Below are positions 23,747 through 32,203 of a stretch of DNA of 64,000 bases, piece by piece. This DNA is from Deltaproteobacteria bacterium (lineage in GTDB: Bacteria; Myxococcota_A; UBA9042). Within the stretch, counting starts at the first letter, position 1, and every line of letters begins with the position of its first letter. The DNA lies in NCBI GenBank assembly GCA_020632665.1, contig JACKFC010000007.1, positions 89,613-153,612 of the forward strand, in the 5' to 3' direction. A program made the translations under genes and the position numbers. The notes beneath the pieces are model-generated. The model saw only the letters and a program-made list of their open reading frames with translations, did not search any database and had not been told where the DNA came from.

Positions 23747-26634
23747 TCCGTCGGGCCGCGCTGGCCCTCGCGCTGGCCCTCGCGCTGGCCCCGCTCGGCT
23801 GCGGCACCGAGGACTGCAGCCCCACGGCGTGCGCGCCGCCCGAACCACCGGCCATCGACGCCACCGTCCGCCACAGCTTCGCCTCGGAGGCCGCGTTCCT
23901 GGCGTTCTCGCGCATCGGCCCGGCCGGCGGGGCGGTCAAGGTCGTACTCCCCGGCTGGAACGGCGCCGGCGCCTGCCGGGTCGACTTCCTCGACCCCGCG
24001 TTCTACGCCCTGCACGACGAGTGGCGCATCTTCCGTCGCCTCAACGGGGTCGACGTGCCCGGCTGCTCCGACGACGCGCTGCCGCGGCCGGCGCAGACCT
24101 TCGCCACGATGGCCGATATCTACGCCTATTTCGAGGACCACGACCCGCGCGACTACGGTCTGCAGCGCCTCGGTGGTGGTCGCATCTACGACTGCGCGTT
24201 CTACGAGCGGATGATCGGCTCCTGCGCACCGGCCGGCCCGGAGCGCTACGGCGCCCTCCCCGACGCGGGCGGCATCCTCTGGTACGTTCCCGGCGGCGCC
24301 ACCCCCTCGGGCGACACCATCTGGGCCCTCTCACTCTACCGCTGGGCGGAGCTACACGCCGACGAAGTCCTCGCCCGCGTGCATGCCCTCGAGGCGACGC
24401 TGCCGATCGCGAAGGGCACCCTGCGCTGGCTGGCAAACGACGTCGGCTCGCTCGCCTGGCAGACACCGCTCGCGAACAAGGAGCGCGCCGCCGGCACCGA
24501 GCTCGGCAGCCGCGTCGTCTTCGAGGCCGAGTTGGTCCGCGCCGACTTCGCCGAGGGCTATACGCTCGGCGTCACCGCCGGCATCCCACGGCGGGTCGAG
24601 TTCGCCGGGGCCACCATCACCGACCTCGGCCCCGACGATATCGCCCTGCTGCGGGCGCTGCCCGACGAGGTCGGGCCGGTCGCGGGCATCGTCAGCCGGA
24701 CCCGCCAGACGCCACAGGCCCACCTCGCGCTGCTGGCGGAATCCCGCGGCACGCCCAACGCCTATGCGCCCGGGCTCTTCGACGATCCCGCGCTCGCCGC
24801 GCGCTCGGCCGCCGGCACGCCCATCGCCCTCCGCGTCCGCAGCGACGGCGTCGATTGGCTGCCGCTCGACCCGCAACAATGGGCCGAGTGGAAGCAGCGT
24901 TCGGTCGGACTGCCGCTCTCGCTCACACCGATCGAGACCGAGGGCATCGCCGATATCGTCCCTCTCGACGGCCGCTCGCTCGCCGCGGTGCGTGCGGATA
25001 TCGGCCGCATCGGCGGCAAGTGCGCCGGCATGGACTTCCTCCGCGGGATCGTCGGTGCGGACGACCCTGTGCTCGCGACGCCGCCCGACGCCGCTTGCGT
25101 CAGCGTTCGCCTCTACGCCGCGTTGCTCACCGCGCTGCCCATCGACCTCGAAGCGCTGGTCGCCGATCCGCGGCTGGACGACGTCGTCCTGCGTCACCTG
25201 GTGCTGCAGGGCTACGCCGACTACGCCGCCGCTCACCATGGGCTGCCGTCGGATCTCGCCAAGGCCGACAAGCGCATCGCCGCGCTCACAGCCGACGACC
25301 CGCTGCTCGCGTTGATCCAGGCCGGCGGCCTGGTCGAAGTCCTGCGCAAGGTCGACCTCCTCGATCCTGGGCACCCACTGCACAGCCACTGGCAGGGCAT
25401 CGGCAAAGCCCTCGAAGCGCGGTTCGCCAGCCACACCACGGCGCAGGCGCTGCGCTTTCGCTCCAGCTCGACGGCGGAAGACAGCGCCGCCTTCCACGGC
25501 GCCGGCCTCTACGCCTCCTACACCGGTTGGCTGCAGCCGCCCGACGACGAGCGCGCTGCGGCCGAGGCCGTTGTGCGGGTCCTGGCCTCCTACTTCCGCA
25601 AATCCGCCTGGGAGGAGCGCGCGGCGGCCGGCATCGCCCACCTCGACGGCCGGATGGGCGTCTTGGTCCACGCCCGCTTCGACGACGACAAGGAGCTCGC
25701 CAACGCGGTGGCGTTGCTCGGGGTCTGGCAAGACGACGCCGGCGGGCTGCACACCCGCCTGGTGATCAACGCCCAGATCGGGGCGGTCTCGGTGACCAAC
25801 CCGGTCGCCGGGACCGAGGTGCTGCCCGAGATCGTCCGGATCGTCGATCGTGGCGACGGCGCCGAGGTGGCCGTGCTGCAGCGCTCGACCGAGCTACCCG
25901 CCTCCACGCGCGTGGTCGACGACGCGACCGCGCAGCTGCTCTCGCAGCGCCTCCGCACCGTCGCCCAGGCCTGGCTCGCTGGACTTTCGCAGGGCCTATC
26001 GGCAGCAGAACGGCCGCGTGCGGCGCTGCTCGACTTCGAGCTCAAGCACATGGCCACGGGCTGGCCGCAGCGGCAAGACGGCGCGCTGATGCCGCAGCGC
26101 TGGATCCTCAAGCAGGTTCGCCCGCTCTCACGCCGGCAGCGGGTGCCCGACGCCGCGTTCGCCGGCTTCCCCTTGAGCGAGCCGCAGCGCGTCGCCGCCA
26201 CCGCCGTCCGCGTCGTGCGCTGCGTCGCCGGTCCGGCCGCGGCGCCGGAGCTCGAGGTCTCTGCGCATTGGCTCGATTGGGATCACACCGACCCGCTGAT
26301 CGGCACCGGTGCACTGCTGGCGCCCGATCCGTGGCCGAGCGGCCAATTCTTCGGTACCCGGCTGCGGCTGCGCAGCGGCGGCGACGTCAGCGAGAGCAGC
26401 TCGGACGCCGCCTCCGCTTTGGTCTCGACGGCCACGCCGACGCTACCGGCGGGGACGCCGCTCGAGATCACCGCCGGCGGCCGCCACGTCCGCATCGCGC
26501 CGAACGGCGCGTGGCAGGTGACGAGCAGCGGGACCGGCCAGCTGCTCGCGAGCGGCAGCGGAGCCGGCTGCGGCATCGTCGAGGTCGCGCAGAGCCCGTC
26601 GTCCTGGCTGGAGACGCTCTTCCCCGCCCCGTGA
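23743..26634 (+). CDS. Exported PEP/pyruvate-dikinase-like lipoprotein (swivel plus ATP-grasp)
   Basis: 963-residue protein starting with a signal peptide and lipobox (LALAPLGC). Residues 30-230 are a Cys-containing domain (FRRLNGV, YDCAFYERMIGSC) I do not recognise. Around residues 310-345, AGIVSRTRQTPQAHLALLAESRGTPNAY resembles the phosphohistidine swivelling domain of PEP-utilising enzymes, with a possible active His in PQAH. From about residue 420 an ATP-grasp domain of the pyruvate-phosphate-dikinase N-terminal type follows: IGGKCAGMDFLR, RFRSSSTAEDSAAFHGAGLY near residue 570, and DFELKHMATG ... RWILKQVRPL. The PEP-binding barrel is missing and the domain order is swapped relative to PPDK. 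The GTG at 23743 overlaps the cupin stop. An ATP-grasp enzyme outside the cytoplasm is odd; it may be a binding protein. Its 3' end overlaps the convergent gene by 192 bases. Confidence 0.75.
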   Translation: MIRRAALALALALALAPLGCGTEDCSPTACAPPEPPAIDATVRHSFASEAAFLAFSRIGPAGGAVKVVLPGWNGAGACRVDFLDPAFYALHDEWRIFRRLNGVDVPGCSDDALPRPAQTFATMADIYAYFEDHDPRDYGLQRLGGGRIYDCAFYERMIGSCAPAGPERYGALPDAGGILWYVPGGATPSGDTIWALSLYRWAELHADEVLARVHALEATLPIAKGTLRWLANDVGSLAWQTPLANKERAAGTELGSRVVFEAELVRADFAEGYTLGVTAGIPRRVEFAGATITDLGPDDIALLRALPDEVGPVAGIVSRTRQTPQAHLALLAESRGTPNAYAPGLFDDPALAARSAAGTPIALRVRSDGVDWLPLDPQQWAEWKQRSVGLPLSLTPIETEGIADIVPLDGRSLAAVRADIGRIGGKCAGMDFLRGIVGADDPVLATPPDAACVSVRLYAALLTALPIDLEALVADPRLDDVVLRHLVLQGYADYAAAHHGLPSDLAKADKRIAALTADDPLLALIQAGGLVEVLRKVDLLDPGHPLHSHWQGIGKALEARFASHTTAQALRFRSSSTAEDSAAFHGAGLYASYTGWLQPPDDERAAAEAVVRVLASYFRKSAWEERAAAGIAHLDGRMGVLVHARFDDDKELANAVALLGVWQDDAGGLHTRLVINAQIGAVSVTNPVAGTEVLPEIVRIVDRGDGAEVAVLQRSTELPASTRVVDDATAQLLSQRLRTVAQAWLAGLSQGLSAAERPRAALLDFELKHMATGWPQRQDGALMPQRWILKQVRPLSRRQRVPDAAFAGFPLSEPQRVAATAVRVVRCVAGPAAAPELEVSAHWLDWDHTDPLIGTGALLAPDPWPSGQFFGTRLRLRSGGDVSESSSDAASALVSTATPTLPAGTPLEITAGGRHVRIAPNGAWQVTSSGTGQLLASGSGAGCGIVEVAQSPSSWLETLFPAP

Positions 26635-27990
26635 GCGTCCCTCCACCATCCGCACCACCGGCACGACCTGCGGCACCAGGCCCGCGACCAGCAACAAGAC
26701 CGCGAGCGGCAGCAGGGCGTAGCGCTCGCGCCGCAGCAGCGGCAGGTCGTCGTCGCGGTCGTCGCGCGGCGGGGCCCCGAAGAGCAGGTGAAAGGCCACC
26801 GACACCGCCGCGAAGCCGGCGACGGCGAGGGCCAGCGCCCCGACCACCAGCGTATCGAGGTGGTGCGAAACGTCGCCGTGCAAGATCAGGTCGAGGGCGG
26901 CGAAATCCAGCGTCCCCGGCAATCCCCCCAGGGCGACCGCGAAGAAGAGGACGAAGCCGCCGAGCCGCGGGCTGCTCGCCCAATAGCCGCTGAAGCGCCC
27001 CAGCCGCAGCCGTCCGTGCCGCGCCCGGAGCGTGATCAGGGTCACGCCGAGCCCGGCGCCGGCCAAGAGCGTCGCGGCCCAGAGCAGCTCGCCGCCGAGG
27101 CTCGCTCCAGCGTCGAGCTCGAGCAGGCCGGCACTCGAGAGCGCCGCGCTGGTCGCGAGGAGCAAGGCGAAGGCGCCGCCGGCCTTGCGCTGCACCAGGA
27201 CCATCGCGGCGGTGAGCAGCGCGCAGCAGAGCACGACCAACAAGGCGACGTGGCTCTGCTCCGGGCTCGCCGCGTGACCGAAGGTGGGGCCTGCGACCCG
27301 GAGCAGGAGCGACATCCCGCCGAGCGGCAAGGTGGTCAGCAGGGCCCGACCGGTCAGCCCGTCGGCGACGGCCGCGCGCAAGCCGATCGAGGCCGGGCCG
27401 ACGCCGAGCTGCAGCAGCACGCCGGCGAGCATCCAGATCGCGGCGGCGAGGCCGACGTGCGGCACGGCGTCCGCCACCGGGGCGAGCAGAATCCCGGGCG
27501 GCAGCAGCAGGCAGCCGATGACCGCCATCACCACGCCGCCGCCGCGCACCAACGCCTGCACCCGTCGCGCCCGCGGCTCGGTCGCCGAGACCACCACCGC
27601 CGCGATCAAGGCGTCGAGCGCGACCACGGCGGCGATCGAGTCGACCAAGAGCGAGAGCACGACCAACGCCGGCAGGCCGAGCGATTGCGCCACGGTGCGA
27701 TGGCCCGCTTCGCGTTCCGGCATCGCCAGGACCAAAGCCAAGGCGGTCGCGGCGAGCGGCGCCAGCATCGTGTTCACCGCCGTCGTCAGCGTCAGCAGCC
27801 CGGCGAAATGCTCCGCCGTCGCGTCGGCCGCGCCGTGGTCGAAGAGCGCGCTGGTCAGCGCGGCGCAGAGTGAGAGGCCGGCGTGGGCGACCGCGACGGC
27901 GCGGGCCTCCTGCCGCGGCGCGAAGCGGCTGAGCGCAGCACCGAGGACGAGCAAGAGCAGGGTCAGCAGCGCGGGGGTGAGGATATTCAT
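26443..27990 (-). CDS. Second NuoM/MrpD-like antiporter subunit, degenerate, end of DAB operon
   Basis: 515 residues, about 12-14 membrane segments. SGYWASSPRLGGFVLFFAVALGGLPGTLDF is the conserved proton-conducting-transporter signature. Key charges differ from active subunits: the membrane Lys that precedes the broken helix is Gln194 (LLQLGVGP), and the Glu of the usual Trp-Glu pair is Asp126 (ALDAL). It starts with an ATGA overlap to dabB, so it is translated with it. The last 60 or so residues (after VVRMVEGRSRGG) are Arg/Ala-rich and antisense to the convergent gene, so the natural end may be shorter or shifted. Probably a structural partner in the carbon-uptake complex rather than a respiratory complex I part, since no nuo genes are present. 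Confidence 0.75.
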   Translation of the reverse strand: MNILTPALLTLLLLVLGAALSRFAPRQEARAVAVAHAGLSLCAALTSALFDHGAADATAEHFAGLLTLTTAVNTMLAPLAATALALVLAMPEREAGHRTVAQSLGLPALVVLSLLVDSIAAVVALDALIAAVVVSATEPRARRVQALVRGGGVVMAVIGCLLLPPGILLAPVADAVPHVGLAAAIWMLAGVLLQLGVGPASIGLRAAVADGLTGRALLTTLPLGGMSLLLRVAGPTFGHAASPEQSHVALLVVLCCALLTAAMVLVQRKAGGAFALLLATSAALSSAGLLELDAGASLGGELLWAATLLAGAGLGVTLITLRARHGRLRLGRFSGYWASSPRLGGFVLFFAVALGGLPGTLDFAALDLILHGDVSHHLDTLVVGALALAVAGFAAVSVAFHLLFGAPPRDDRDDDLPLLRRERYALLPLAVLLLVAGLVPQVVPVVRMVEGRSRGGEERLQPGRRALRDLDDAAAGSAAAREQLAGPAARHLPRAVRRDADVAAAGGDLERRPRR

Positions 27991-29321
27991 CGCGGTGGGT
28001 TCTCGGCGTCCTGCGCTCCGAGCAGACCACGGATGCGGTTGTCGAGGCGGTCGAGGCCGCGGAGCAGCGCGGCGATCGGATTCAGCAGCAGCACCCGACC
28101 GGCCTGGTCGAGGTACCACTGCTCGAGGCTGAACCGGTACAGCCGGGCGGCGAGGCTGCGCGGCAGCAGCCGCTCCGGTCCGAGCAGAGCGAACCAGGAA
28201 GCGCGACCGGTGCGCCGCGCAAGGGCAGCCCGTTCGGCCAAGATCGACGGCGAGCGCAGCAGCTGCCAAGTGCGGACCACGCCGTGCAGCACGATGTGGA
28301 CCAGCGCGAGCGTCGTCCAGCCCATGCCGACCTCGATCCAGATCAGCGCCACCTGCGCCACCGAGGCGTAGCCCAGCGCAGTCTTGATATCGGGACGGGT
28401 CCGCCCGACCAGCGTCGCATGGACGGCGGTGAGCGCGCCCAGGCCGATGACCAGGCCCTGCGCCAGCGGCACGCGCTCCAGCAGCGGCTCTGCGCGCAGG
28501 AGCAGGTACGGCGACGCGTGGATCGAGAGCGCGCCGTAGAAGATCGCCGACGACGGCGTCGGCCCCTCCATCGCCTTCGGCAACCAGCCCGAGAGCGGCA
28601 CGATCGCGCCCTTGCCCATCGCGCCGAAGACGACCAGCAGCGCGACCAGGGTCGATACCTCCGGCGTCATCGCGAGGTCGCCGAGCCGGTCGAAGTCGGC
28701 GGAGTGGGCGTGGTGCTCCAAGATCGCGACCGCCAGCAGCAGCCCGAGGTCGGTCGCGCGGTAGGTCGCGTAGGCGCGCAGGCCGTGGCGCGTCGGGCCG
28801 TACCGGCGGTGGTAAAAGGCGATCAGCAGCGCCGAGGTCAGGCCGACGAACTCCCATCCAGCGAAGAGCAGGGTCAGGCTGCGCGCGGTGACGATCAGCT
28901 CCATGCCGAAGGCGAAGAGCACGAGCAGGACGTAGAAGCGGAAAAAACCATCGTCCTGATGCAGATAGCGCGCCGAGTAAGCACCGACGGCAGCCGAGAG
29001 GGCGAAGGTCAGCACCAGCAGGGTCAGCGTCGTCGGCGTGAGCTCCATCGCCAGGTCGAAGTGGTAGCCGCGCAGCGAGAGCAGCGGGCCGAGGTCGATG
29101 ACGACGTGCGGCACGTCGGCCATCGCGAAGGCGACAAAAAGCGCCAGCGCACCGCCGAGGCCGACCGCGAAGATCGAGGCCGTCAGCTGCTGCACGCGGC
29201 GCTCGGCGAGCGCGTCGCCGAGGGCGAAGTGCGCGACGGTCAGCAAGAGCAACGCGAAGAGCGGCGCACCGAGAATGGCGACGGTCAGCAAGGGCGCCAA
29301 CATCATGGCGAGGGCGTTCAT
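27987..29321 (-). CDS. dabB: DabB, proton-conducting subunit of DAB inorganic carbon pump
   Basis: 444-residue NuoL-like membrane protein. Proton-path residues are intact: Glu157 in LLFAGWEFVGL, Lys237 in GAMGKGAIVPL and Lys249 in WLPKAMEGPTPSSAIFYGAL. DabB proteins are single NuoL-like subunits encoded next to DabA and are thought to couple ion flow to hydration of CO2 by DabA. GGAGGG lies seven bases before the ATG, whose bases overlap the dabA stop (ATGA). The C-terminus (LYRFSLEQWYLDQAGRVLLLNP) is typical for the DabB group. Complex I is excluded because neighbours are SulP and DabA. Confidence 0.9.
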   Translation of the reverse strand: MNALAMMLAPLLTVAILGAPLFALLLLTVAHFALGDALAERRVQQLTASIFAVGLGGALALFVAFAMADVPHVVIDLGPLLSLRGYHFDLAMELTPTTLTLLVLTFALSAAVGAYSARYLHQDDGFFRFYVLLVLFAFGMELIVTARSLTLLFAGWEFVGLTSALLIAFYHRRYGPTRHGLRAYATYRATDLGLLLAVAILEHHAHSADFDRLGDLAMTPEVSTLVALLVVFGAMGKGAIVPLSGWLPKAMEGPTPSSAIFYGALSIHASPYLLLRAEPLLERVPLAQGLVIGLGALTAVHATLVGRTRPDIKTALGYASVAQVALIWIEVGMGWTTLALVHIVLHGVVRTWQLLRSPSILAERAALARRTGRASWFALLGPERLLPRSLAARLYRFSLEQWYLDQAGRVLLLNPIAALLRGLDRLDNRIRGLLGAQDAENPPR

Positions 29322-32203
29322 GCGACCCTCCGGGGCGCGGCGACCGCGAAGGGCGGCAGCGAGCCGCGGCGACCGCCGTAGCCGTCGCGCGAGACCGCGA
29401 CCATCGGCAGGCGGTCGACCTCGGGCCGGTGCTCGACGAAGCCATCGTTCTCGAGGAAATAGGCCTTGCCGTCGGAGGGGTCGACGCACGCGACGAGCAG
29501 CCAGCGCTGCGCCACCAGCCGCTGCACGGCGGGGTCTGCGGCAGCGGCGCGGGCGGCGACCTCGGGGCTCGCCTCGACGACGGTGAGCAGGCGCATCGGC
29601 TCGTGGATCTCGATCATCTGCTCGACCAGGCCGGTCCGCAGGTCGCTCGAGGCGCCGTTCATCACCGCGACCAAGCCGACCACGTTGTGCGGCAGCTTGG
29701 TCCCGGCGCCGTAGCGCTCGTTGTCGACGAAGGAGAAGAAATACTCGAGGTTGATGCCCGCGCCGACCGGTCCGACGCTGGCCAGCAGGGCGCCGAGCCG
29801 GCTGCCGTCGTCGACGCCCGCAGCGACCGGATCGTAGCTGACGAGAAACGCGCGTCGATCGAGGAAGAGGCCGCGGGTCAAGCTCCGCCGACCGACCACG
29901 CAGAGCGCGTTGGTCGCGTGGTTGTACTCCGGCCGGGCCTGCGCGAGGTCGCGGGTGCGGCCGACGACGTGGCGTTGCGCCCCGGCTTCGTCGAGGTCGA
30001 GCGGGGCCGAGAGGAAGCGCCGCGTCCGCTCGTGCGCGTCGCGACCGGCGCAGATGTCGAGGTCCCGCCGCAGCCGCGCGATGGCCTCGCCCTGCGTCCG
30101 CACCGCGTCCCCCGGATCATCGGCGTCGTAGAGCTGGATGCCGTCGGTCGCGGTATCGTGCAGCCCGCCCAAGAAGCGCGTCGTCGCCGGGATCGAGAGC
30201 CCCCGCTCGGCCAGCATCCGGCGGACGTCGTCGCGGTTGGCCATCGCGGCGAAGGCGCGCGCGTTCGGTCCGCCGCTGCCACCGGCACAGGCGCCGCAGT
30301 TGTAGCCGGCGGCGTGCGGGTTGTTGACGCTGCTGCTGCCGTGGCCGAGCAGGACGACCAATGCCGCAAAGCCCTCGGTGAGCCCGGCCTCGGCGAGGAC
30401 GTGGCCGACGATCTGCGCCATCTCTCCGGGCTCGTAGCCGACCGGGAGCCCGTCGCGCAGGCCGGCGGTCGGGTCGCGCTCGATCGGCAGGCGGGTCGGC
30501 GCCGCCCGATGCGTCTGGGCCACCGCGGCGTCGCTGGCGTCGGGGCGCAACAGGCGCGCGCCCATGCCCAGCCACGCGCGAATCCCTCCGAGCGGGCCGC
30601 GACCGGCGTCGGCACTGCCTTCGGTCGGCTGCTCGACCAAGGCGTGGGTCGGCCGCCGCGGCGCCGGGCAGAGCGAGCGGCCATGGCTGGATCCAACGGG
30701 AAAATGGCGCATCGCGACGCCGTAGAAGCCGACATAGCCGAAGGTCGCGTAGCCCGGGTCGAGCTCCTCGAGGTGGCGCCGCAGCGATTCCTCGCGGTCG
30801 TCGATGCAGGCGAAGAGCTGGGTATGCGGCGCGAGAGGCCGCGCGTGGCGGTGAGAGGCGCGCCCGTGCAGGAGCAGCGCATCGAGGACCTGCGCCCGGT
30901 AGCGTCGCTCGTAGGCGAGCTGCCACAGCCAACGCAGCTGCCATTCGGTGCGGCGATCGGCCAACGTGCGCAGGGCGCGGCGCTCGGCGTCCCGGGCCCG
31001 GTCGAGCGCGGCCGGCTGCAGCCCGACGCTCAACGCGACGTGGAAGGTCGGGGCGACGCGGCGAATCTCGGCGTAGGGATCGATGCGGTCCACCCGCATC
31101 GCGCGGAGCTGCGGCAACAGCCCCACATCGGTCGCGCGAATGCCGCGCTCGGCGAGCAACCAGCGCAGCGTCGCCCGCTCGAGCAGCAGCCGCACCGCGA
31201 GCAGATCGAGCACCCGGGTCGGCGGCAACGCGACGTCGCCGGCGCGGGGCGGATTGCCCGAGGTCGGCGCCAGATCTGGCCGCTCGGCGAGCCGCTCGAA
31301 CATCCCGCCGAAGCCCGGCAGCGCCAACAAGGTCTCGAGCACGAAACCCTCCGCAGCCTCGGCGGGGAGCGCGGCGCTGCCAAAGCCGAGGTCGCGCAAG
31401 CTCTCCTCGACCGAAGCCGCGGCATCGACGCCCTCCGCCTGCAGGCGCTTGGCCTGCCGCCGCAGCCACCGGCCACCGGGGAGCAGCGCGGTGCCCCAAG
31501 CGCGCATCAGCTGCAGGCCGCAGGCGTAGAAGCCGGCGGCGCGCCCCGGCATCGCCCAATCGGCCTGACCGACGTCGAGGAAGGCGGCGGCCCAGCGGGT
31601 CAGCAGCGGCTCGACCAGCGCGTCGAGATCGGCGCCGAGGTGCCGCGCGCTGAGCACGCCGAGCCGGGCCGGAGCGTCGCCATCTCGCCCCGTTGCTGCG
31701 TCGGGCGCGAGGCGGGCGCAGCCATCCCAGAGCGCGTGCAAGACCTCCGAGGTCGGCCCGGCGCTGCGCAAACGCTCGGCGGCGCAGCGGTCCAGGCCGG
31801 CGGGGAGGGTGTCGAGCGAGCCGCCCTCGTGCACCGCCCAGGCGCTCGCCTCAGGTGCGTGCAGCCCGGTCTCCGGCGCCAGCATCAACAGGCGCATCAC
31901 CTCGCGGCGCGGCAGCCGCAACCCGGGCAGGTCGACGACGTCGTCACGCACCTCGCGTTGCAGCACATCGTCGAGGTCGCGTTGCAGCACCCGGCCTTGC
32001 TCCCAGGCCTGCTGAAAGAACCGCATCGTCGGCCAAGGCCGCGCGCCGGTGAGGTTCGCGGCACGCTCCACCGCTTCGTGGAAGGGCAGCGCCTCGAAGG
32101 CGTGCAGCGGGTTGTGGTGGACGAAATGCTCGAGCGGATTCTGCGTCGGCAGGAGGTGGGCGGCGTGCTCGAGCGCGGCGATCAGGTGTGCACGTGGCAA
32201 CAT
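29318..32203 (-). CDS. dabA: DabA (DUF2309), carbonic-anhydrase-like subunit of DAB pump
   Basis: 961-residue cytoplasmic or membrane-associated DUF2309/UPF0753 protein. The N-terminus NPLEHFVHHNPLHAFEALPF is diagnostic. The zinc site of the family, which resembles a beta-carbonic anhydrase, is complete: Cys466 and Asp468 in FACIDDREES, His621 in LGHGSSSVNNP and Cys636 in YNCGACAG, with the same 15-residue His-to-Cys spacing I recall for the Halothiobacillus enzyme. With DabB it converts CO2 to bicarbonate in one direction, accumulating inorganic carbon. AAGGGGG precedes the ATG at 32203, and the start lies 22 bases inside the end of the SulP gene. The much longer open frame upstream is antisense noise of other genes. 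Confidence 0.93.
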   Translation of the reverse strand: MLPRAHLIAALEHAAHLLPTQNPLEHFVHHNPLHAFEALPFHEAVERAANLTGARPWPTMRFFQQAWEQGRVLQRDLDDVLQREVRDDVVDLPGLRLPRREVMRLLMLAPETGLHAPEASAWAVHEGGSLDTLPAGLDRCAAERLRSAGPTSEVLHALWDGCARLAPDAATGRDGDAPARLGVLSARHLGADLDALVEPLLTRWAAAFLDVGQADWAMPGRAAGFYACGLQLMRAWGTALLPGGRWLRRQAKRLQAEGVDAAASVEESLRDLGFGSAALPAEAAEGFVLETLLALPGFGGMFERLAERPDLAPTSGNPPRAGDVALPPTRVLDLLAVRLLLERATLRWLLAERGIRATDVGLLPQLRAMRVDRIDPYAEIRRVAPTFHVALSVGLQPAALDRARDAERRALRTLADRRTEWQLRWLWQLAYERRYRAQVLDALLLHGRASHRHARPLAPHTQLFACIDDREESLRRHLEELDPGYATFGYVGFYGVAMRHFPVGSSHGRSLCPAPRRPTHALVEQPTEGSADAGRGPLGGIRAWLGMGARLLRPDASDAAVAQTHRAAPTRLPIERDPTAGLRDGLPVGYEPGEMAQIVGHVLAEAGLTEGFAALVVLLGHGSSSVNNPHAAGYNCGACAGGSGGPNARAFAAMANRDDVRRMLAERGLSIPATTRFLGGLHDTATDGIQLYDADDPGDAVRTQGEAIARLRRDLDICAGRDAHERTRRFLSAPLDLDEAGAQRHVVGRTRDLAQARPEYNHATNALCVVGRRSLTRGLFLDRRAFLVSYDPVAAGVDDGSRLGALLASVGPVGAGINLEYFFSFVDNERYGAGTKLPHNVVGLVAVMNGASSDLRTGLVEQMIEIHEPMRLLTVVEASPEVAARAAAADPAVQRLVAQRWLLVACVDPSDGKAYFLENDGFVEHRPEVDRLPMVAVSRDGYGGRRGSLPPFAVAAPRRVA

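Noticed and set aside
26443..29321. Respiratory complex I (nuoL/nuoM) genes
   Set aside because: No other nuo genes are present, and the neighbours dabA and SulP identify a carbon-uptake operon.
27991..29445. Fusion of the extra antiporter subunit with an upstream 485-residue stretch
   Set aside because: The upstream part is a shadow frame of dabB. The real ATG at 27990 overlaps the dabB stop.
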